A stretch of 64,000 nt of DNA from Kumtagia ephedrae (GCF_003012745.1 NZ_PXYK01000001.1:124001-188000); one strand, 5' to 3'; shown: positions 1 through 13,113, counted from the stretch's first letter. Made by a program: numbers and translations. Notes: generated by a model not told the origin, from the sequence alone.

Positions 1-740
1 CGGATCATCGCCATCATGGCGTCGATCGAGCGATCCTTGAGGATGGCCATCGCCACCTCGTCCGGCATCTTCAGCAGGCCGTCGCCATAGTCGGCGGCGA
101 GCTGCTTGCCGAGCGGGACGAGATAGTCGCCGGGATAGAGGCCGGCGGGGATCTCGCCGATGTCCTCGCCCAGCGCCTCGCGGTAGCGCAGCAGCACGGA
201 GCGCGCGAGCACGTCGATCTGCGCGCCGGCGTCGTTGATCAGATATTCCTTGGTAACGTCGTGGCCGGTGAAGGCGAGCAGGTTGGCGAGCGTGTCGCCG
301 ACCACGGCGCCGCGGCAGTGGCCGACATGCATCGGCCCGGTCGGGTTGGCCGAGACATACTCGACATTCACCTTGGCGCCCCTGCCCATCCGCGAGCGGC
401 CGAAGTCCGGGCCGAGATGGACGAGGCGAACGAGATAGGCCTGCCAGTAGGCGTCCTTGAGGCGCAGATTGACGAAGCCGGGGCCGGCCACCGCCGTCTC
501 GGCGACGTCGGGATCGGCCTCGAGCGCGGCGGCGATCGTCTCGGCCAGCGCCCGCGGGTTCTGCCCGACCGCCTTGGCCAGAACCATGGCCGCATTGGTC
601 GCCAGGTCGCCGTGGCTGGCGTCGCGCGGCGGCTCGACGGAGACGCGGCCGAGATCGAGCGGCGCTCCGGTTACGGTCTTCAGTTCAAGGCCTTCAACGA
701 CTTTCCTGATCCGCTCGTTGAAGTCGGCGAACACGTTCAT
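1..740 (-). CDS. argS: Arginine--tRNA ligase, N-terminal part (cut by window edge)
   Basis: Charges tRNA-Arg with arginine in the cytoplasm. The visible 246 codons start [16 protein letters not shown] and contain the class I signature: [17 protein letters not shown] carries the HIGH-type motif as HVGH, and [12 protein letters not shown] follows, as in bacterial ArgS. The N-terminal additional domain (about residues 1-110) precedes the catalytic core. The rest, with the KMSK-side and anticodon-binding domain, lies beyond position 1. It is 61 bp downstream of dgt on the same strand, so the two are probably cotranscribed. The start at 740 is the first ATG giving the family N-terminus. Identification is secure. 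Confidence 0.95.
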   Translation of the reverse strand, partial: MNVFADFNERIRKVVEGLELKTVTGAPLDLGRVSVEPPRDASHGDLATNAAMVLAKAVGQNPRALAETIAAALEADPDVAETAVAGPGFVNLRLKDAYWQAYLVRLVHLGPDFGRSRMGRGAKVNVEYVSANPTGPMHVGHCRGAVVGDTLANLLAFTGHDVTKEYLINDAGAQIDVLARSVLLRYREALGEDIGEIPAGLYPGDYLVPLGKQLAADYGDGLLKMPDEVAMAILKDRSIDAMMAMI

Positions 741-801
741 GATGCTGTTCCTGGAATTGCGGCTCGGGGCATGCTGCTGCGGCCGGAAATGCGCCCGTTG
801 C

Positions 802-2022
802 CTAACGCAAATCCGGCGTCCGGTCAAACAGACGCGCATATTCCTTGATGGCGTAGGTGTCGGTCATCCCCGCCAGGAAATCGGCGACATGCCGCGCCTT
901 GATGCGCGGTTCGGCCCGGTCCAGCCCCTCGCGCCAGCCGTCCGGCATGGCGCGCGGATCGGCGTAATAGGCGTCGAACAGCTCGCGCACGATGCGGTCG
1001 GCCTCGGCGCGCACGCGCATCACCTCCTCGTGGCGGTAGATATGGGCGAACAGGAAGGCCTTCAGCTGCTTCTCCTCGGCCGCCATTCCGGCGGAGAAGG
1101 TGACGATCGGCCGGCCGGCCGCGCGCACGTCGTCGACGCTTTGCGGCCGCACGCCGTCCAGGTTGCGGCCGGCGGTGGCGATCACGTCCTCGACCATGCG
1201 GGTGATCTGGCGCCGCATCAGCTCGTGCCCGGTGCGGACCGGATCGAGCGCCGGATAGAGCGCCCTCACCTCCTCCAGCAGCCGCGCCGGCAGCGTCGCC
1301 TCGGACAGCGTGCCGATGGTGAGCAGCCCGGCGCGCAGCCCGTCGTCGATGTCATGGGTGTTGTAGGCGATGTCGTCGGCGATCGCCGCGCACTGCGCCT
1401 CCAGGCTGGCGTAGCGGCCGAGCTCGAGGTCGTGCAGCTCGTTGTAGTCGAGGATCGTGCGCGGCACCGGACCCTTCAGCCCCTGTCCATCAGGACCGAT
1501 CAGCGGGCCATTGTGCTTGACCAGCCCCTCCAGCGTCTCCCAGGCGAGGTTCAGCCCGTCGAACTCCGCGTAGCGGCTCTCCAGCCGCGTCACCACGCGC
1601 AGCGACTGGGCGTTGTGGTCGAAGCCACCCCACGCCGCCATCTTGTCGTTCAGCGCCTCCTCGCCGGTGTGGCCGAAGGGCGTGTGGCCGAAATCGTGGA
1701 CCAGCGCCAGCGCCTCGGCCAGATCCTCGTCGAGCCGCAGCGCCCGCGCCAGCGCGCGGGCGATCTGCGCCACCTCGATGGTGTGGGTAAGCCGGGTACG
1801 GAAATGATCGCCCTCGTGGGCGACGAATACCTGCGTCTTGTGCTTCAGCCGGCGGAAGGCGGTGGAATGGATGATGCGGTCGCGGTCGCGCTGGAACGGC
1901 GTGCGGGTCGGGCTTTCCACCTCGTCGAACAGCCGGCCGCGGCTTTTCGCCGGATCGCAGGCATAAGGCGCGCGCGGCCGGTAGCCGAAGCCGATGTCGC
2001 CCAGTTCTCCTGCCCCGCTCAT
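802..2022 (-). CDS. dgt: Deoxyguanosinetriphosphate triphosphohydrolase-like protein
   Basis: HD-domain dNTP triphosphohydrolase that splits dNTPs into deoxynucleoside and triphosphate. The 406-residue protein starts [19 protein letters not shown]. The metal ligands of the HD fold are visible: [30 protein letters not shown] and [15 protein letters not shown]. The reading frame runs 61 codons further upstream, but ATG 2022 gives the normal rhizobial N-terminus and leaves room for a promoter shared with the divergent erpA. The length fits the dGTPase type 2 subfamily of alphaproteobacteria, whose exact substrate is less certain than for E. coli Dgt. Probably an operon with argS. Confidence 0.93.
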   Translation of the reverse strand: MSGAGELGDIGFGYRPRAPYACDPAKSRGRLFDEVESPTRTPFQRDRDRIIHSTAFRRLKHKTQVFVAHEGDHFRTRLTHTIEVAQIARALARALRLDEDLAEALALVHDFGHTPFGHTGEEALNDKMAAWGGFDHNAQSLRVVTRLESRYAEFDGLNLAWETLEGLVKHNGPLIGPDGQGLKGPVPRTILDYNELHDLELGRYASLEAQCAAIADDIAYNTHDIDDGLRAGLLTIGTLSEATLPARLLEEVRALYPALDPVRTGHELMRRQITRMVEDVIATAGRNLDGVRPQSVDDVRAAGRPIVTFSAGMAAEEKQLKAFLFAHIYRHEEVMRVRAEADRIVRELFDAYYADPRAMPDGWREGLDRAEPRIKARHVADFLAGMTDTYAIKEYARLFDRTPDLR

Positions 2023-2095
2023 GGCACCGCCGCCGGTTGACTTGCCCCCGTCCGCTTCATACCTATTGTGCGAGAGCGAACGCAAGGTGACGCCC

Positions 2096-2443
2096 ATGAA
2101 CGCGGATGCCAAGTCTGCCATGAAAGTCGAGATGACCGACGCCGCCGCCAAGCGCATCGCCGCGATCGTGGCGAAGGAGCCGGGCAAGACGGCGCTGCGC
2201 GTCACCGTCGAAGGCGGCGGCTGCTCCGGCTTCTCCTACAAGTTCGACCTGACCGAAGCCCGCAACGACGACGACGTCGCCGTCGAGAGAAACGGCGCGA
2301 CAGTGCTCATCGACGACCTGTCGCTGGTCTATATGGGCGGCTCGGTGATCGACTTCGTCGACGATCTGATGGGCCAGTCCTTCCAGATCAGGAACCCCAA
2401 CGCCGTCGCCTCCTGCGGCTGTGGCACCAGTTTTTCGATCTGA
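2096..2443 (+). CDS. erpA: Iron-sulfur cluster insertion protein ErpA (A-type carrier)
   Basis: A-type carrier that receives Fe-S clusters and passes them to apoproteins in the cytoplasm. The protein has 115 residues. The three conserved cysteines are present: one in [12 protein letters not shown] and two in the C-terminal [10 protein letters not shown]. Transcribed divergently from dgt across a gap of about 70 bp. ATG 2096 is chosen because it follows a short purine-rich stretch; the in-frame ATG 2120 ([12 protein letters not shown]) would also give a complete domain. The ErpA/IscA split is made on similarity to rhizobial ErpA ([16 protein letters not shown]) and on the single-copy context away from suf genes. 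Confidence 0.9.
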   Translation: MNADAKSAMKVEMTDAAAKRIAAIVAKEPGKTALRVTVEGGGCSGFSYKFDLTEARNDDDVAVERNGATVLIDDLSLVYMGGSVIDFVDDLMGQSFQIRNPNAVASCGCGTSFSI

Positions 2444-2807
2444 CGGCAAGCGGCCCGTGCCGGAATCGTCGCCACGAAATGGCGGCGACGACGACTGCCC
2501 GAGGGCGAGTCTCGGGTATCGCCCTCAAACCGGCAGAGAAGACGCCCGCCTATTTTCAAGATTATCTTGAATGACTTGTCTGTTTTTCTGCGGTTCGGCG
2601 CGATGCGCGGCCGCAGCGAATCGCCGCAATGAACTGTTTTCATTCATGAGTTGATGGCGTCGGGCGACGCCCTCTTGGCCGTGCCGGGGCCGCTTGACCG
2701 CCGCCGTTCCGCGACGCCGCGCCACCTTCGTTGACACATCCTCGTGATCGGTCTCACGCTGCGTAAACCGGGAGGGACTCTCGCACGCCGTCATGGGGAA
2801 CTACGAC
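2444..2807. other. Intergenic region between erpA and the NCS1 permease
   Basis: No convincing gene. Two perfect inverted repeats follow erpA: CGTCGCC/GGCGACG (2467-2473, 2484-2490) and GAGGGCGA/TCGCCCTC (2501-2508, 2519-2526). Neither has a following T-run, so any terminator role is weak. A TTGACA hexamer at 2731-2736 could be the -35 box of the permease promoter, but no good -10 box lies 16-18 bp downstream. Confidence 0.4.
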
Positions 2808-4262
2808 ATGAACCTGCCACCCAACGCATCGCCCTTGCTCTACAACGAGGATCTCGCTCCAGCCAAAGAACGCAACTGGGGCCCGTTCTCGATCTTCAAC
2901 GTGTGGACCTCCGACGTCCACAGCCTGTGGGGCTACTATCTCGCCGCCAGCCTGTTCCTGTTCTGCGGCAGCTTCGTCAATTTCCTGATCGCCATCGGCA
3001 TCGGCTCGCTGATCATCTACGTCCTGATGAACATGGTCGGCATCGCCGGCGTGCGCACCGGCGTGCCCTTCCCTGTGCTGGCCCGCGCCTCCTTCGGCAT
3101 CTGGGGCGCCAACTTCCCGGCCATCGTGCGGGCGATCGTCGCCTGCTTCTGGTACGGCGCGCAGACGGCGGCCGCTTCCGGCGCCATCGTCGCGCTGCTC
3201 ATCCGCGACGAGGGCATGCTCGCCTTCCACCAGTCGAGCCACATGCTCGGCCATTCGACGCTGGAGGTGATCTGCTACGTCGTCATCTGGGCGCTGCAAC
3301 TGCTGATCATCCAGCGCGGCATGGAGACGGTGCGGAAATTTCAGGACTGGGCCGGGCCCGCGGTGTGGGTGATGATGCTGATCCTGGCGATCTACCTGGT
3401 CGTCAAGGCCGGTGGCATATCGCTTACCGGCGACATCCCGATGGACGTGCTGCTCGAAAAGACCAAGGACGCCGGCGTTCCGGGCGTGCCCGGCTCGTTC
3501 GAGGCGCTGATGGCGGTCGCCGCGATCTGGGTGACCTATTTCGCCGCGCTCTACCTCAACTTCTGCGATTTCTCGCGCTATTCGCCGGACGAGCGGTCGC
3601 TGCGGATCGGAAATATCTGGGGCCTGCCGGTCAACCTCATCCTGTTCTCGCTGGTCGCCGGCATCACCACCATCGCCGCCTTCCAGGTCTATGGCGAGGT
3701 GCTGCTGCACCCCGACCAGATCTCGGCGAAGTTCGACAGCTGGTTCCTGGCGCTGCTGGCGGCCTTGACCTTCGCGGTTGCGACGCTCGGCATCAACGTG
3801 GTCGCCAACTTCGTGTCGCCCGCCTTCGACTTCGCCAACGTCTTCCCGAAACACATCACCTTCAAGCGGGGCGGCTACATCGCGGCCCTGATCGCGCTGG
3901 TGCTCTATCCCTTCGCGCCGTGGGAAGGCGGGGCGGCGCATTTCGTCAACATGGTCGGCGCCACCATGGGTCCGATCTTCGGCGTGATGATGGTCGACTA
4001 CTACCTGATCCGCAAAGGCTGGCTGAACGTCGACGCGCTCTACCACGAGAACGGCGAGTACCGCTTCCAGAACGGCTGGCACGTCAATGCTCTGATCGCG
4101 GCCGGCATCGGCATCCTGTTCTCGTCGATCCTGCCCAACTTCACCAACCTGCTGCCGTCCTGGTGGGGCGTCTATGGCTGGTTCTTCGGTGTCGCCATCG
4201 CCGGCGTGATCTATTACGGGCTGCGCACGGCGCGCAGCGGGGCCCTGCCGAAGCCGGCCTGA
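2808..4262 (+). CDS. NCS1-family nucleobase/hydantoin-type permease
   Basis: Integral inner-membrane transporter of the nucleobase:cation symporter-1 family (Mhp1/PucI/CodB type), 484 residues with about 12 hydrophobic segments. The N-terminal segment WGPFSIFNVWTSDVHS and FPVLARASFGIWGANFPA are typical of the family, as is NFCDFSRYSPDE in the middle. Substrate cannot be read from the sequence; allantoin, uracil, hydantoin or cytosine are all possible. It faces an NCS2 permease tail to tail, and guaD lies elsewhere in the window, so a purine or pyrimidine salvage role fits. ATG 2808 has a GGGGA ribosome site at good distance; in-frame ATG 2793 is the alternative. Confidence 0.88.
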   Translation: MNLPPNASPLLYNEDLAPAKERNWGPFSIFNVWTSDVHSLWGYYLAASLFLFCGSFVNFLIAIGIGSLIIYVLMNMVGIAGVRTGVPFPVLARASFGIWGANFPAIVRAIVACFWYGAQTAAASGAIVALLIRDEGMLAFHQSSHMLGHSTLEVICYVVIWALQLLIIQRGMETVRKFQDWAGPAVWVMMLILAIYLVVKAGGISLTGDIPMDVLLEKTKDAGVPGVPGSFEALMAVAAIWVTYFAALYLNFCDFSRYSPDERSLRIGNIWGLPVNLILFSLVAGITTIAAFQVYGEVLLHPDQISAKFDSWFLALLAALTFAVATLGINVVANFVSPAFDFANVFPKHITFKRGGYIAALIALVLYPFAPWEGGAAHFVNMVGATMGPIFGVMMVDYYLIRKGWLNVDALYHENGEYRFQNGWHVNALIAAGIGILFSSILPNFTNLLPSWWGVYGWFFGVAIAGVIYYGLRTARSGALPKPA

Positions 4263-4272
4263 GGTCACAGGA

Positions 4273-4308
4273 AAGGGCGGCGGGTTTGGCCCCTCGCCGC
4301 CCCTTTTT
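4273..4308 (+). terminator. Rho-independent terminator after the NCS1 permease
   Basis: GGGCGGCG (4275-4282) pairs with CGCCGCCC (4295-4302), followed by C and five T. It starts 10 bp after the permease stop codon. Confidence 0.85.
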
Positions 4309-4328
4309 CCTTGCCGCAGCGACGGCAT

Positions 4329-4354
4329 GGGTGCCGCGCCGGATGGCGGCACCC
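4329..4354 (-). terminator. Possible terminator hairpin of the NCS2 permease
   Basis: Perfect 9-bp inverted repeat GGGTGCCGC/GCGGCACCC with an 8-nt loop, 8 bp beyond the stop codon of the leftward NCS2 gene. There is no T-run directly after it, so termination may be weak or rely on the next hairpin at 4273-4302 read from the other strand. Confidence 0.45.
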
Positions 4355-4362
4355 CCAATCGT

Positions 4363-5850
<1,488 letters not shown>

Positions 5851-5978
5851 GGCATTCGTTCCCCTGTTGTCACCAGTCCTGAGAAATGCCGAAGAGGACC
5901 GGTTTCCTTCCGCTGAAGGATGGTGCAGGATCGACTCGCATGGTCCACGGCGCCATGCAGAATAATTTGAAATTCTTG

Positions 5979-5995
5979 CGTGATTTTCATGAAGA
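5979..5995. promoter_or_regulatory. 17-nt near-palindrome overlapping the xthA start
   Basis: CGTGATTTTCATGAAGA differs by one base from the stretch starting at 7684 in front of exoR. It covers the xthA start codon. Function unknown; it could be a binding site or chance. Confidence 0.3.
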
Positions 5996-6771
5996 TCGCT
6001 ACCTGGAACATCAACGGCGTGCGCGCCCGCATCGGCAACCTGATTGCCTGGCTGAAGGAGAGCGATCCCGACATCGTCTGCCTGCAGGAGATCAAGTCGG
6101 CCAACGAGCAGTTTCCGCGGCTGGAGATCGAGGCGCTCGGCTACCATGTCGAGACCAACGGCCAGAAGGGCTTCAACGGCGTCGCCATCCTGTCGAAACT
6201 GAAGTTCGACGAGGTCCACAGGGGCCTGCCGGGCGACGACGCCGACGAGCATGCCCGCTTCATCGAAGGGGTGTTCTCCACGCCGCGCGGCGCGCTGCGT
6301 GTCGTCTCACTCTACCTGCCCAACGGCAATCCGATCGGCACCGAGAAATTTTCGTACAAGCTCGGATGGATGGCGCGGCTGGAGCGCTGGGCGACGGAGC
6401 GGCTGGCCCTGGAGGAGCCGCTGGTGATGGGCGGCGACTACAACGTCATTCCGGAGAACGGCGACGCCAGGAACCCGGAAGTCTGGGTGAACGACGCGCT
6501 GTTCCAGCCGGAGAGCCGGCAGGCGCTGCGCCGGCTGGTCAATCTCGGCTTCACAGATGCCACCCGCGCCTCGACCGATGCAAAGGACGTCTTCACCTTC
6601 TGGGACTACCAGGCGGGCGCCTGGCAGAAGAACAATGGCATCCGCATCGATTTCCAGATGCTGTCGCCGGAGGCGGCGAACCTGCTCACGTCAGCGTCGG
6701 TCGAGAAACATGTACGCGCGTGGGAAAAGCCGTCGGACCATGTGCCGGTGGCGATCGAGCTGGCGGCGTAG
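5989..6771 (+). CDS. xthA: Exodeoxyribonuclease III
   Basis: AP endonuclease and 3'-5' exonuclease of base excision repair. The 260-residue protein has the full exonuclease-endonuclease-phosphatase set: KIATWNINGVRARI, LQEIKS with catalytic Glu34, GFNGVAILSK, MGGDYNVIPE with Asp150 and Asn152, and the C-terminal SDHVPVAIEL with the catalytic Asp-His pair. ATG 5989 matches the family N-terminus; an upstream in-frame GTG at 5980 adds three residues. No clear Shine-Dalgarno sequence lies upstream of either. It stands between the NCS2 permease (divergent) and exoR (convergent). Confidence 0.95.
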   Translation: MKIATWNINGVRARIGNLIAWLKESDPDIVCLQEIKSANEQFPRLEIEALGYHVETNGQKGFNGVAILSKLKFDEVHRGLPGDDADEHARFIEGVFSTPRGALRVVSLYLPNGNPIGTEKFSYKLGWMARLERWATERLALEEPLVMGGDYNVIPENGDARNPEVWVNDALFQPESRQALRRLVNLGFTDATRASTDAKDVFTFWDYQAGAWQKNNGIRIDFQMLSPEAANLLTSASVEKHVRAWEKPSDHVPVAIELAA

Positions 6772-6833
6772 GGCTTGGATCCAGGGGTGCGTCCTTCGAG
6801 GCTCACCCGGACAACAGCCCGAACGGGCTATCC

Positions 6834-7649
6834 TTACTGCGCGCCCTTGGTCAGGTAGTCCTCGGCGAGCGCGATCGCGGTGCGGCGGTCGGCTTCGGGC
6901 GCGAGCGCGAAGGCCTCCTCCTGCATGCTGCGGATCCAGCTCTTGTCGCCGGGCGCGGCGCGCTCCAGCGCGGCCGTCATCATCGCCAGCCCGCGAACGA
7001 CCTTGCCGCTCTCGAACAGAAGGTTGCCCAGCGTCGCCTGCGCGCCGGCATGGCCCTTCTCGGCGGCAAGCTGCAGCCAGCGGCCGGCCTGGCGGACGCT
7101 TCGCTTCACGCCGTCGCCGTTGAGGAACATCTTGCCCATCTCGAACTGGGCGCTGGGATTGCGGTAGTTGGCGGCCGCGCGCATGTAGTACTGCTGGGCC
7201 GCGGCCGGATTGGCCTGGACCGGGCTGCCGGGGATGCCGGTCTTCAGGTAGGTCCCGAGCGCCACCAGCGCGTCGGACATGTAGCTTTCCTCGGGACTGC
7301 CCGGCTCCACGTCCTGCGCGGCGATCTCGTTGAAGAACTTGAAGGCCTCGTAATCGTTGCGGTCGACGCCGTCGCCTTCGGCATACATGCGCGCCAGCTT
7401 CCAGGTCGCGCCGATCTGCCCCTTCTCGGCGGCGTAGCGATAGGCCTCGACCGCCTGCTCCTTGTGGCCGCTCTTGTAGGCGCTGAAGCCGAACTGGAAC
7501 ACCGCCCAGGGATTGGACTGCTCCTTGACCTCGCCCTTGTCGTCGAAGATGTGCTGATCGAAGGCGCGCGCCGGGCCGGCAACAGCCAGCGAAGCGGCGA
7601 ACAACGCCGAGGCAACTCCCGACTTCTTGACAAACGAAACGCTACGCAT
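6834..7649 (-). CDS. exoR: Exopolysaccharide negative regulator ExoR (Sel1-repeat, periplasmic)
   Basis: In Sinorhizobium, ExoR is a periplasmic Sel1-repeat protein that holds down the ExoS-ChvI two-component system and so controls succinoglycan, motility and acid response. The 271-residue product has an N-terminal signal peptide ending near GPARA, followed by Sel1/TPR-type repeats, among them SGHKEQAVEAYRYAAEKG and GDGVDRNDYEAFKFFNEIAA, and GIPGSPVQANPAAAQQYY. These stretches and the C-terminal block from GNLLFESGKVVRGLAMMTAAL match S. meliloti ExoR as I remember it. ATG 7649 is preferred; a GTG at 7667 is possible. The exopolysaccharide locus at 45-56 kb is a plausible target. Confidence 0.85.
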   Translation of the reverse strand: MRSVSFVKKSGVASALFAASLAVAGPARAFDQHIFDDKGEVKEQSNPWAVFQFGFSAYKSGHKEQAVEAYRYAAEKGQIGATWKLARMYAEGDGVDRNDYEAFKFFNEIAAQDVEPGSPEESYMSDALVALGTYLKTGIPGSPVQANPAAAQQYYMRAAANYRNPSAQFEMGKMFLNGDGVKRSVRQAGRWLQLAAEKGHAGAQATLGNLLFESGKVVRGLAMMTAALERAAPGDKSWIRSMQEEAFALAPEADRRTAIALAEDYLTKGAQ

Positions 7650-8350
7650 CGCAGTCTTTTTCTGCACTCCCGGCGAGAGTATTCGTGATTTTCACGAAGA
7701 AAGTGTTCATCACCGGCATTTTGTTCCACATTACGGCCGCCAACCGATGCCCGGCTGCCGCCTGCGCTTGCTTCAACCCGGCCGCAGGGCCGATTTCACG
7801 AGACCACGAGATGCCGCCCGCGCGAGCGATCGAACGCCCGGCAGCCTTCGGCTGCATGCCATGGTCCCCGGAAAAGTCGCGTCCGCCTTGTGGCGAATGC
7901 CCCGCGCGGATAGCCGTCGCGCATGAAAAACGGGCCTCGACCCGACCTGTCCGCTGATGATGCCGGTCCATTTGGACCAAAGTGGGGCGTTTGGCGGCAA
8001 GCGGCCGCGGCCCCGACGGGTGCGTCGCACGACCGCGGGCCGCTGCCGCGGCACCGCCGTTCCGGTCGGATCGAGAGGGTAGAAAACCGCGCATTCGCTT
8101 CCTTGCTGCGTTGTTCCGCAGCGATCGTATTCTGGTCCCGCCTTGGACGTATCCGGCGTGCGCCGGGTTTATGGCGGGAAGTTGGCAAATCCGCCGCCCC
8201 CATTCCTAGCCCAATCCTTCTACTGAAACTGTTGCGGAATCATCACAAGCCGCACTGCCGTGGGATCTGACGGGTCGGGCGACGTCCTGGTCAAGATCGA
8301 CGCGTCAGGGCGTCGGTGCTGCCCGACCGCCGGCGGACATATGCGCAAAC
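7650..8350. other. Long gene-free region upstream of exoR
   Basis: About 700 bp without a supportable gene; the ORFs here show no family features. It holds two palindromes: TTCGTGA-TTT-TCACGAA (7682-7698), 33 bp upstream of the exoR ATG, and GGTCCA-TT-TGGACC (7965-7978). GCTGCG/CGCAGC around 8104-8121 can form a small hairpin. A small RNA cannot be excluded. Confidence 0.4.
7682..7698. promoter_or_regulatory. Perfect palindrome in front of exoR, possible operator
   Basis: TTCGTGA, three T, TCACGAA: a 7-bp perfect inverted repeat with 3-bp spacer, 33 bp upstream of the exoR start codon, so in the promoter or leader. A near copy overlaps the xthA start. The binding protein is unknown. Confidence 0.4.
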
Positions 8351-8378
8351 AAAAACCCCGCCAGCGAGTGGCGGGGTT
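8351..8378 (-). terminator. Rho-independent terminator of hupB
   Basis: On the minus strand a 10-bp perfect stem (AACCCCGCCA / TGGCGGGGTT, loop of 5) is followed by a T-rich tract. It lies about 50 bp beyond the hupB stop codon. Confidence 0.92.
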
Positions 8379-8427
8379 CGGGAAGTCCGGGGCCGGCGCG
8401 GGGGAGCCGGCTCCGTCGATCGAACAA

Positions 8428-8700
8428 TCAGTTCACGGCGTCCTTGAGGCCCTTGCCGGCGCTGAACTTGGGCACCGTGCGGGCCGGGATCTTCACTTCC
8501 GCGCCGGTCTGCGGGTTGCGGCCGGTCGAGGCGGCGCGCTTCGACACGCTGAAATTGCCGAAGCCGACCAGGCGAACGTCTCCGCCCTTCTTCAGCTCGC
8601 CGGTGATCACCGAGAACACCGCCTCGACGGCGGACTGGGCGTCGGCCTTCGAGAGCTTGGCAGAATCTGCAACCGCAGAAACCAGTTCATTCTTGTTCAT
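8428..8700 (-). CDS. hupB: DNA-binding protein HU (beta-type)
   Basis: Histone-like dimer that bends and packs DNA. The protein has 90 residues, starting MNKNELVSAVADSAKLSKAD. The DNA-binding arm carries GRNPQTGAEVKIPARTVPKF, the bacterial HU signature. ATG 8700 is preceded by a strong AAGGAAGGAA ribosome site; a TTG at 8703 is dismissed. It follows lon in the same direction with about 200 bp between them and has its own terminator, so it can be expressed alone. The lon-hupB order is common in proteobacteria. Confidence 0.96.
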   Translation of the reverse strand: MNKNELVSAVADSAKLSKADAQSAVEAVFSVITGELKKGGDVRLVGFGNFSVSKRAASTGRNPQTGAEVKIPARTVPKFSAGKGLKDAVN

Positions 8701-8848
8701 CAATATTTCCTTCCTTGAGAAATCCGGGACCAGGGACGCAACCGCCGGATAACGGACTTTTTCGGAGTCTACAGTTCCAACTCTCCCTGCCGGGGTGTCA
8801 CGCAGACGCGACGAAAAATCCCGGAGTTCCGCCGTTTGTCACATGAAA

Positions 8849-8871
8849 AAGCCGGGCGCAAGGCCCGGCTT
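8849..8871 (-). terminator. Rho-independent terminator of lon
   Basis: AAGCCGGGC/GCCCGGCTT stem with 5-nt loop followed by T-run on the minus strand, 28 bp after the lon stop codon. Confidence 0.92.
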
Positions 8872-8899
8872 CGTCGATAATGGCGCATTCCACCCAAAA

Positions 8900-11314
<2,415 letters not shown>

Positions 11315-11639
11315 TTCAGTACCTTTCTTCCGCAGTCGCCTCAGCCAACCGCGAATCTCATCTTAGCGGGCACAAGCCTCTCCGCCTATTGCCGAAAGGT
11401 GCGGCTTGGTTAGCACGGAAGGAAGCCCCTGACCTAAGCTGTTAGTTGGCGTCGCACCGGCCAAAGGTCAAGGGCAGCGACGGCGGCTGTCCCGTGCCGT
11501 CGACAATTCGCGGCGATTCGGCTTGATCGACGCGACGACTTCCGCGACACTCCGCGCAGCCACAAAGTACCTTCGAGTTCGAAGACATGTCCTTCTCCCG
11601 TGCCGCGCGCAGCCTTCGTCGCGCCGAAACGGTTCCAGC
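11315..11639. other. Divergent intergenic region lon / DUF1513-like gene
   Basis: 325 bp with no gene. It must hold the lon promoter (minus strand, ribosome site GAAAGG at about 11320) and the promoter of the rightward gene. A CTTG-containing stretch on the minus strand near 11370 could be part of a heat-shock promoter, but the -10 half does not match well. Confidence 0.35.
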
Positions 11640-12950
11640 ATGAAGATAGATCGCCGTAACCTGCTGACCGGCGGCGCCCTGCTCGGCCTCGCCGCGGCGA
11701 CGGTGCCGGCCGAGGCGGCGCCGGCCGCCCAGCCGCCGCGAACGCCGTCGGCGGCGCTTAAAAAAGCGGCCGTCTACGTGCCGGGCTACATGCCGGAATA
11801 CGCCTTCGCCAACGGCAAGCCGGTCGACCAGAACCGCCGCTTCACCCGCTCGATCCGGCAGGCTGACGGCATCAAGCGCATGATCACCCGCGTCGGCATG
11901 GACGGTTCGATCCGCCAGACCCTGCTGCCGGTCAACGCCCATGACGTCGAGGTCGCGCCGGACCGGTCCATCGGCGTATTGTGCGGCTTCGAGGGCGCCG
12001 AGCACTGCTCCTTCGACCCCGAGACGCTGGAAATGACTGGCATGGCGCCCTCCTTCCGCGAGGGCTGGCGCGGCGGCGGCCACGCCGTCTACCTCGACGG
12101 CGGCAAGACCGTCATCATCTCCGAGCGTTCGCCCAAGCAGCAGGCACGGGGCGGGCTGGAGCATCTCCACGGCCGGCTCACCATCCGCGACCCCGAGACG
12201 CTGAAGATCCGCGAGAGCTATTCCACCTACGGGGTCGATCCGCACGACATCCGGCTGATCAACAACGACCGATACATCGTGGCCGCCAATTACGGGTCGG
12301 TCATTTCGCCGAAGACCGGCGAACATACCGTGCCGCGCACGGTGGTGGAGGCTTCGATCACCGTGGTCGAGGTGTCGAGCGGCAAGCTGGTCGACAAGAG
12401 GAAGACCGGGGCCGGACGCACGGAGCTGCGCCATCTCGCCGCCGGTAGCCTCGACCGCATCTTCGCGATCCAGTCGACCTACGGCAGCGCCAGCGAGGAT
12501 GCCCGCCAGCGCAGCGCCGACGGAGTGGCTTACGATTCCGACCAGAGCAGTGAGCCCGGCCACAACTATCTCGGCGCCGCGACGCTGAAATACGACGCGC
12601 TCAGGAAGAAGCTGTCGAGGATGGGCGATCGGCAGGCCACCAGGCTGATGCAGCACGGGCTGTCGATCCGCTACGACGAGCGCCACGACCAGGTGCTGGC
12701 CAGCTATCCGAGCTCGCACCAGCTCATGGTGTTCGACGGGGCGAGCGGCGGCATGGTCAAGCGCCTCGACACGCGCTCGCAGGGGCTGCGCTATCCCTGC
12801 GGGATCGCGATGCTGCCGGACGGCCGGCACTATGCCGTGACCGGCTACTGGGAGAACATGTTCGTGTTCGAGCGCGGCTCGCATCGGCTGGTGCGCGAGC
12901 TCTGCCGTTATCCCCTGTTCTTCGGCCACAGCCACATCACGTCGGCATAG
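11640..12950 (+). CDS. Secreted DUF1513-like protein
   Basis: A 436-residue exported protein. It begins MKIDRRNLLTGGALLGLAAA, a Tat-like signal peptide with a twin-arginine, and a cleavage region around PAEAAPA. The body has features I associate with the DUF1513 family: GGHAVYLDGGKTVIISE, YGVDPHDIRLINN followed by YIVAANYGS, and TELRHLA, as expected of a beta-propeller fold. DUF1513 proteins often occur with imelysin/EfeO-type periplasmic iron proteins, but none lie nearby here, so the role is open. ATG 11640 is chosen over the longer frame because it places the signal peptide at the N-terminus. Lon is divergent; a pair of GC-rich repeats follows. Confidence 0.6.
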   Translation: MKIDRRNLLTGGALLGLAAATVPAEAAPAAQPPRTPSAALKKAAVYVPGYMPEYAFANGKPVDQNRRFTRSIRQADGIKRMITRVGMDGSIRQTLLPVNAHDVEVAPDRSIGVLCGFEGAEHCSFDPETLEMTGMAPSFREGWRGGGHAVYLDGGKTVIISERSPKQQARGGLEHLHGRLTIRDPETLKIRESYSTYGVDPHDIRLINNDRYIVAANYGSVISPKTGEHTVPRTVVEASITVVEVSSGKLVDKRKTGAGRTELRHLAAGSLDRIFAIQSTYGSASEDARQRSADGVAYDSDQSSEPGHNYLGAATLKYDALRKKLSRMGDRQATRLMQHGLSIRYDERHDQVLASYPSSHQLMVFDGASGGMVKRLDTRSQGLRYPCGIAMLPDGRHYAVTGYWENMFVFERGSHRLVRELCRYPLFFGHSHITSA

Positions 12951-13027
12951 GCTCGCGCTCACACGAGTAAGCGCTGGCCGCGCAGCCAGAAGCCTGCGGC
13001 TGCGTGGGGCAATTGCATATGGGGGTT

Positions 13028-13066
13028 CACCCCCACCCTAACCCCTCCCACAAGGGGGAGGGGGAC
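13028..13066 (+). repeat. GC-rich dispersed palindromic repeat, copy 1
   Basis: Element with the core CCCTAACCCCTCCCACAAGG and then a G-run; CCCTCCCacaaGGGGGAGGG-like arms form a hairpin. It matches, in inverse orientation, the copy at 13114-13167 and a third copy at 61793-61850. Such elements are common between genes in Mesorhizobium and relatives. Confidence 0.8.
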
Positions 13067-13113
13067 CGGGTGGCGTCTCGGCCGAGCACTAATCGTCGAC
13101 GGTCTTGCGTTGC

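Noticed and set aside
457-2040. 527-codon plus-strand frame opposite dgt and argS
   Set aside because: Shadow frame; both opposite genes have full family motifs.
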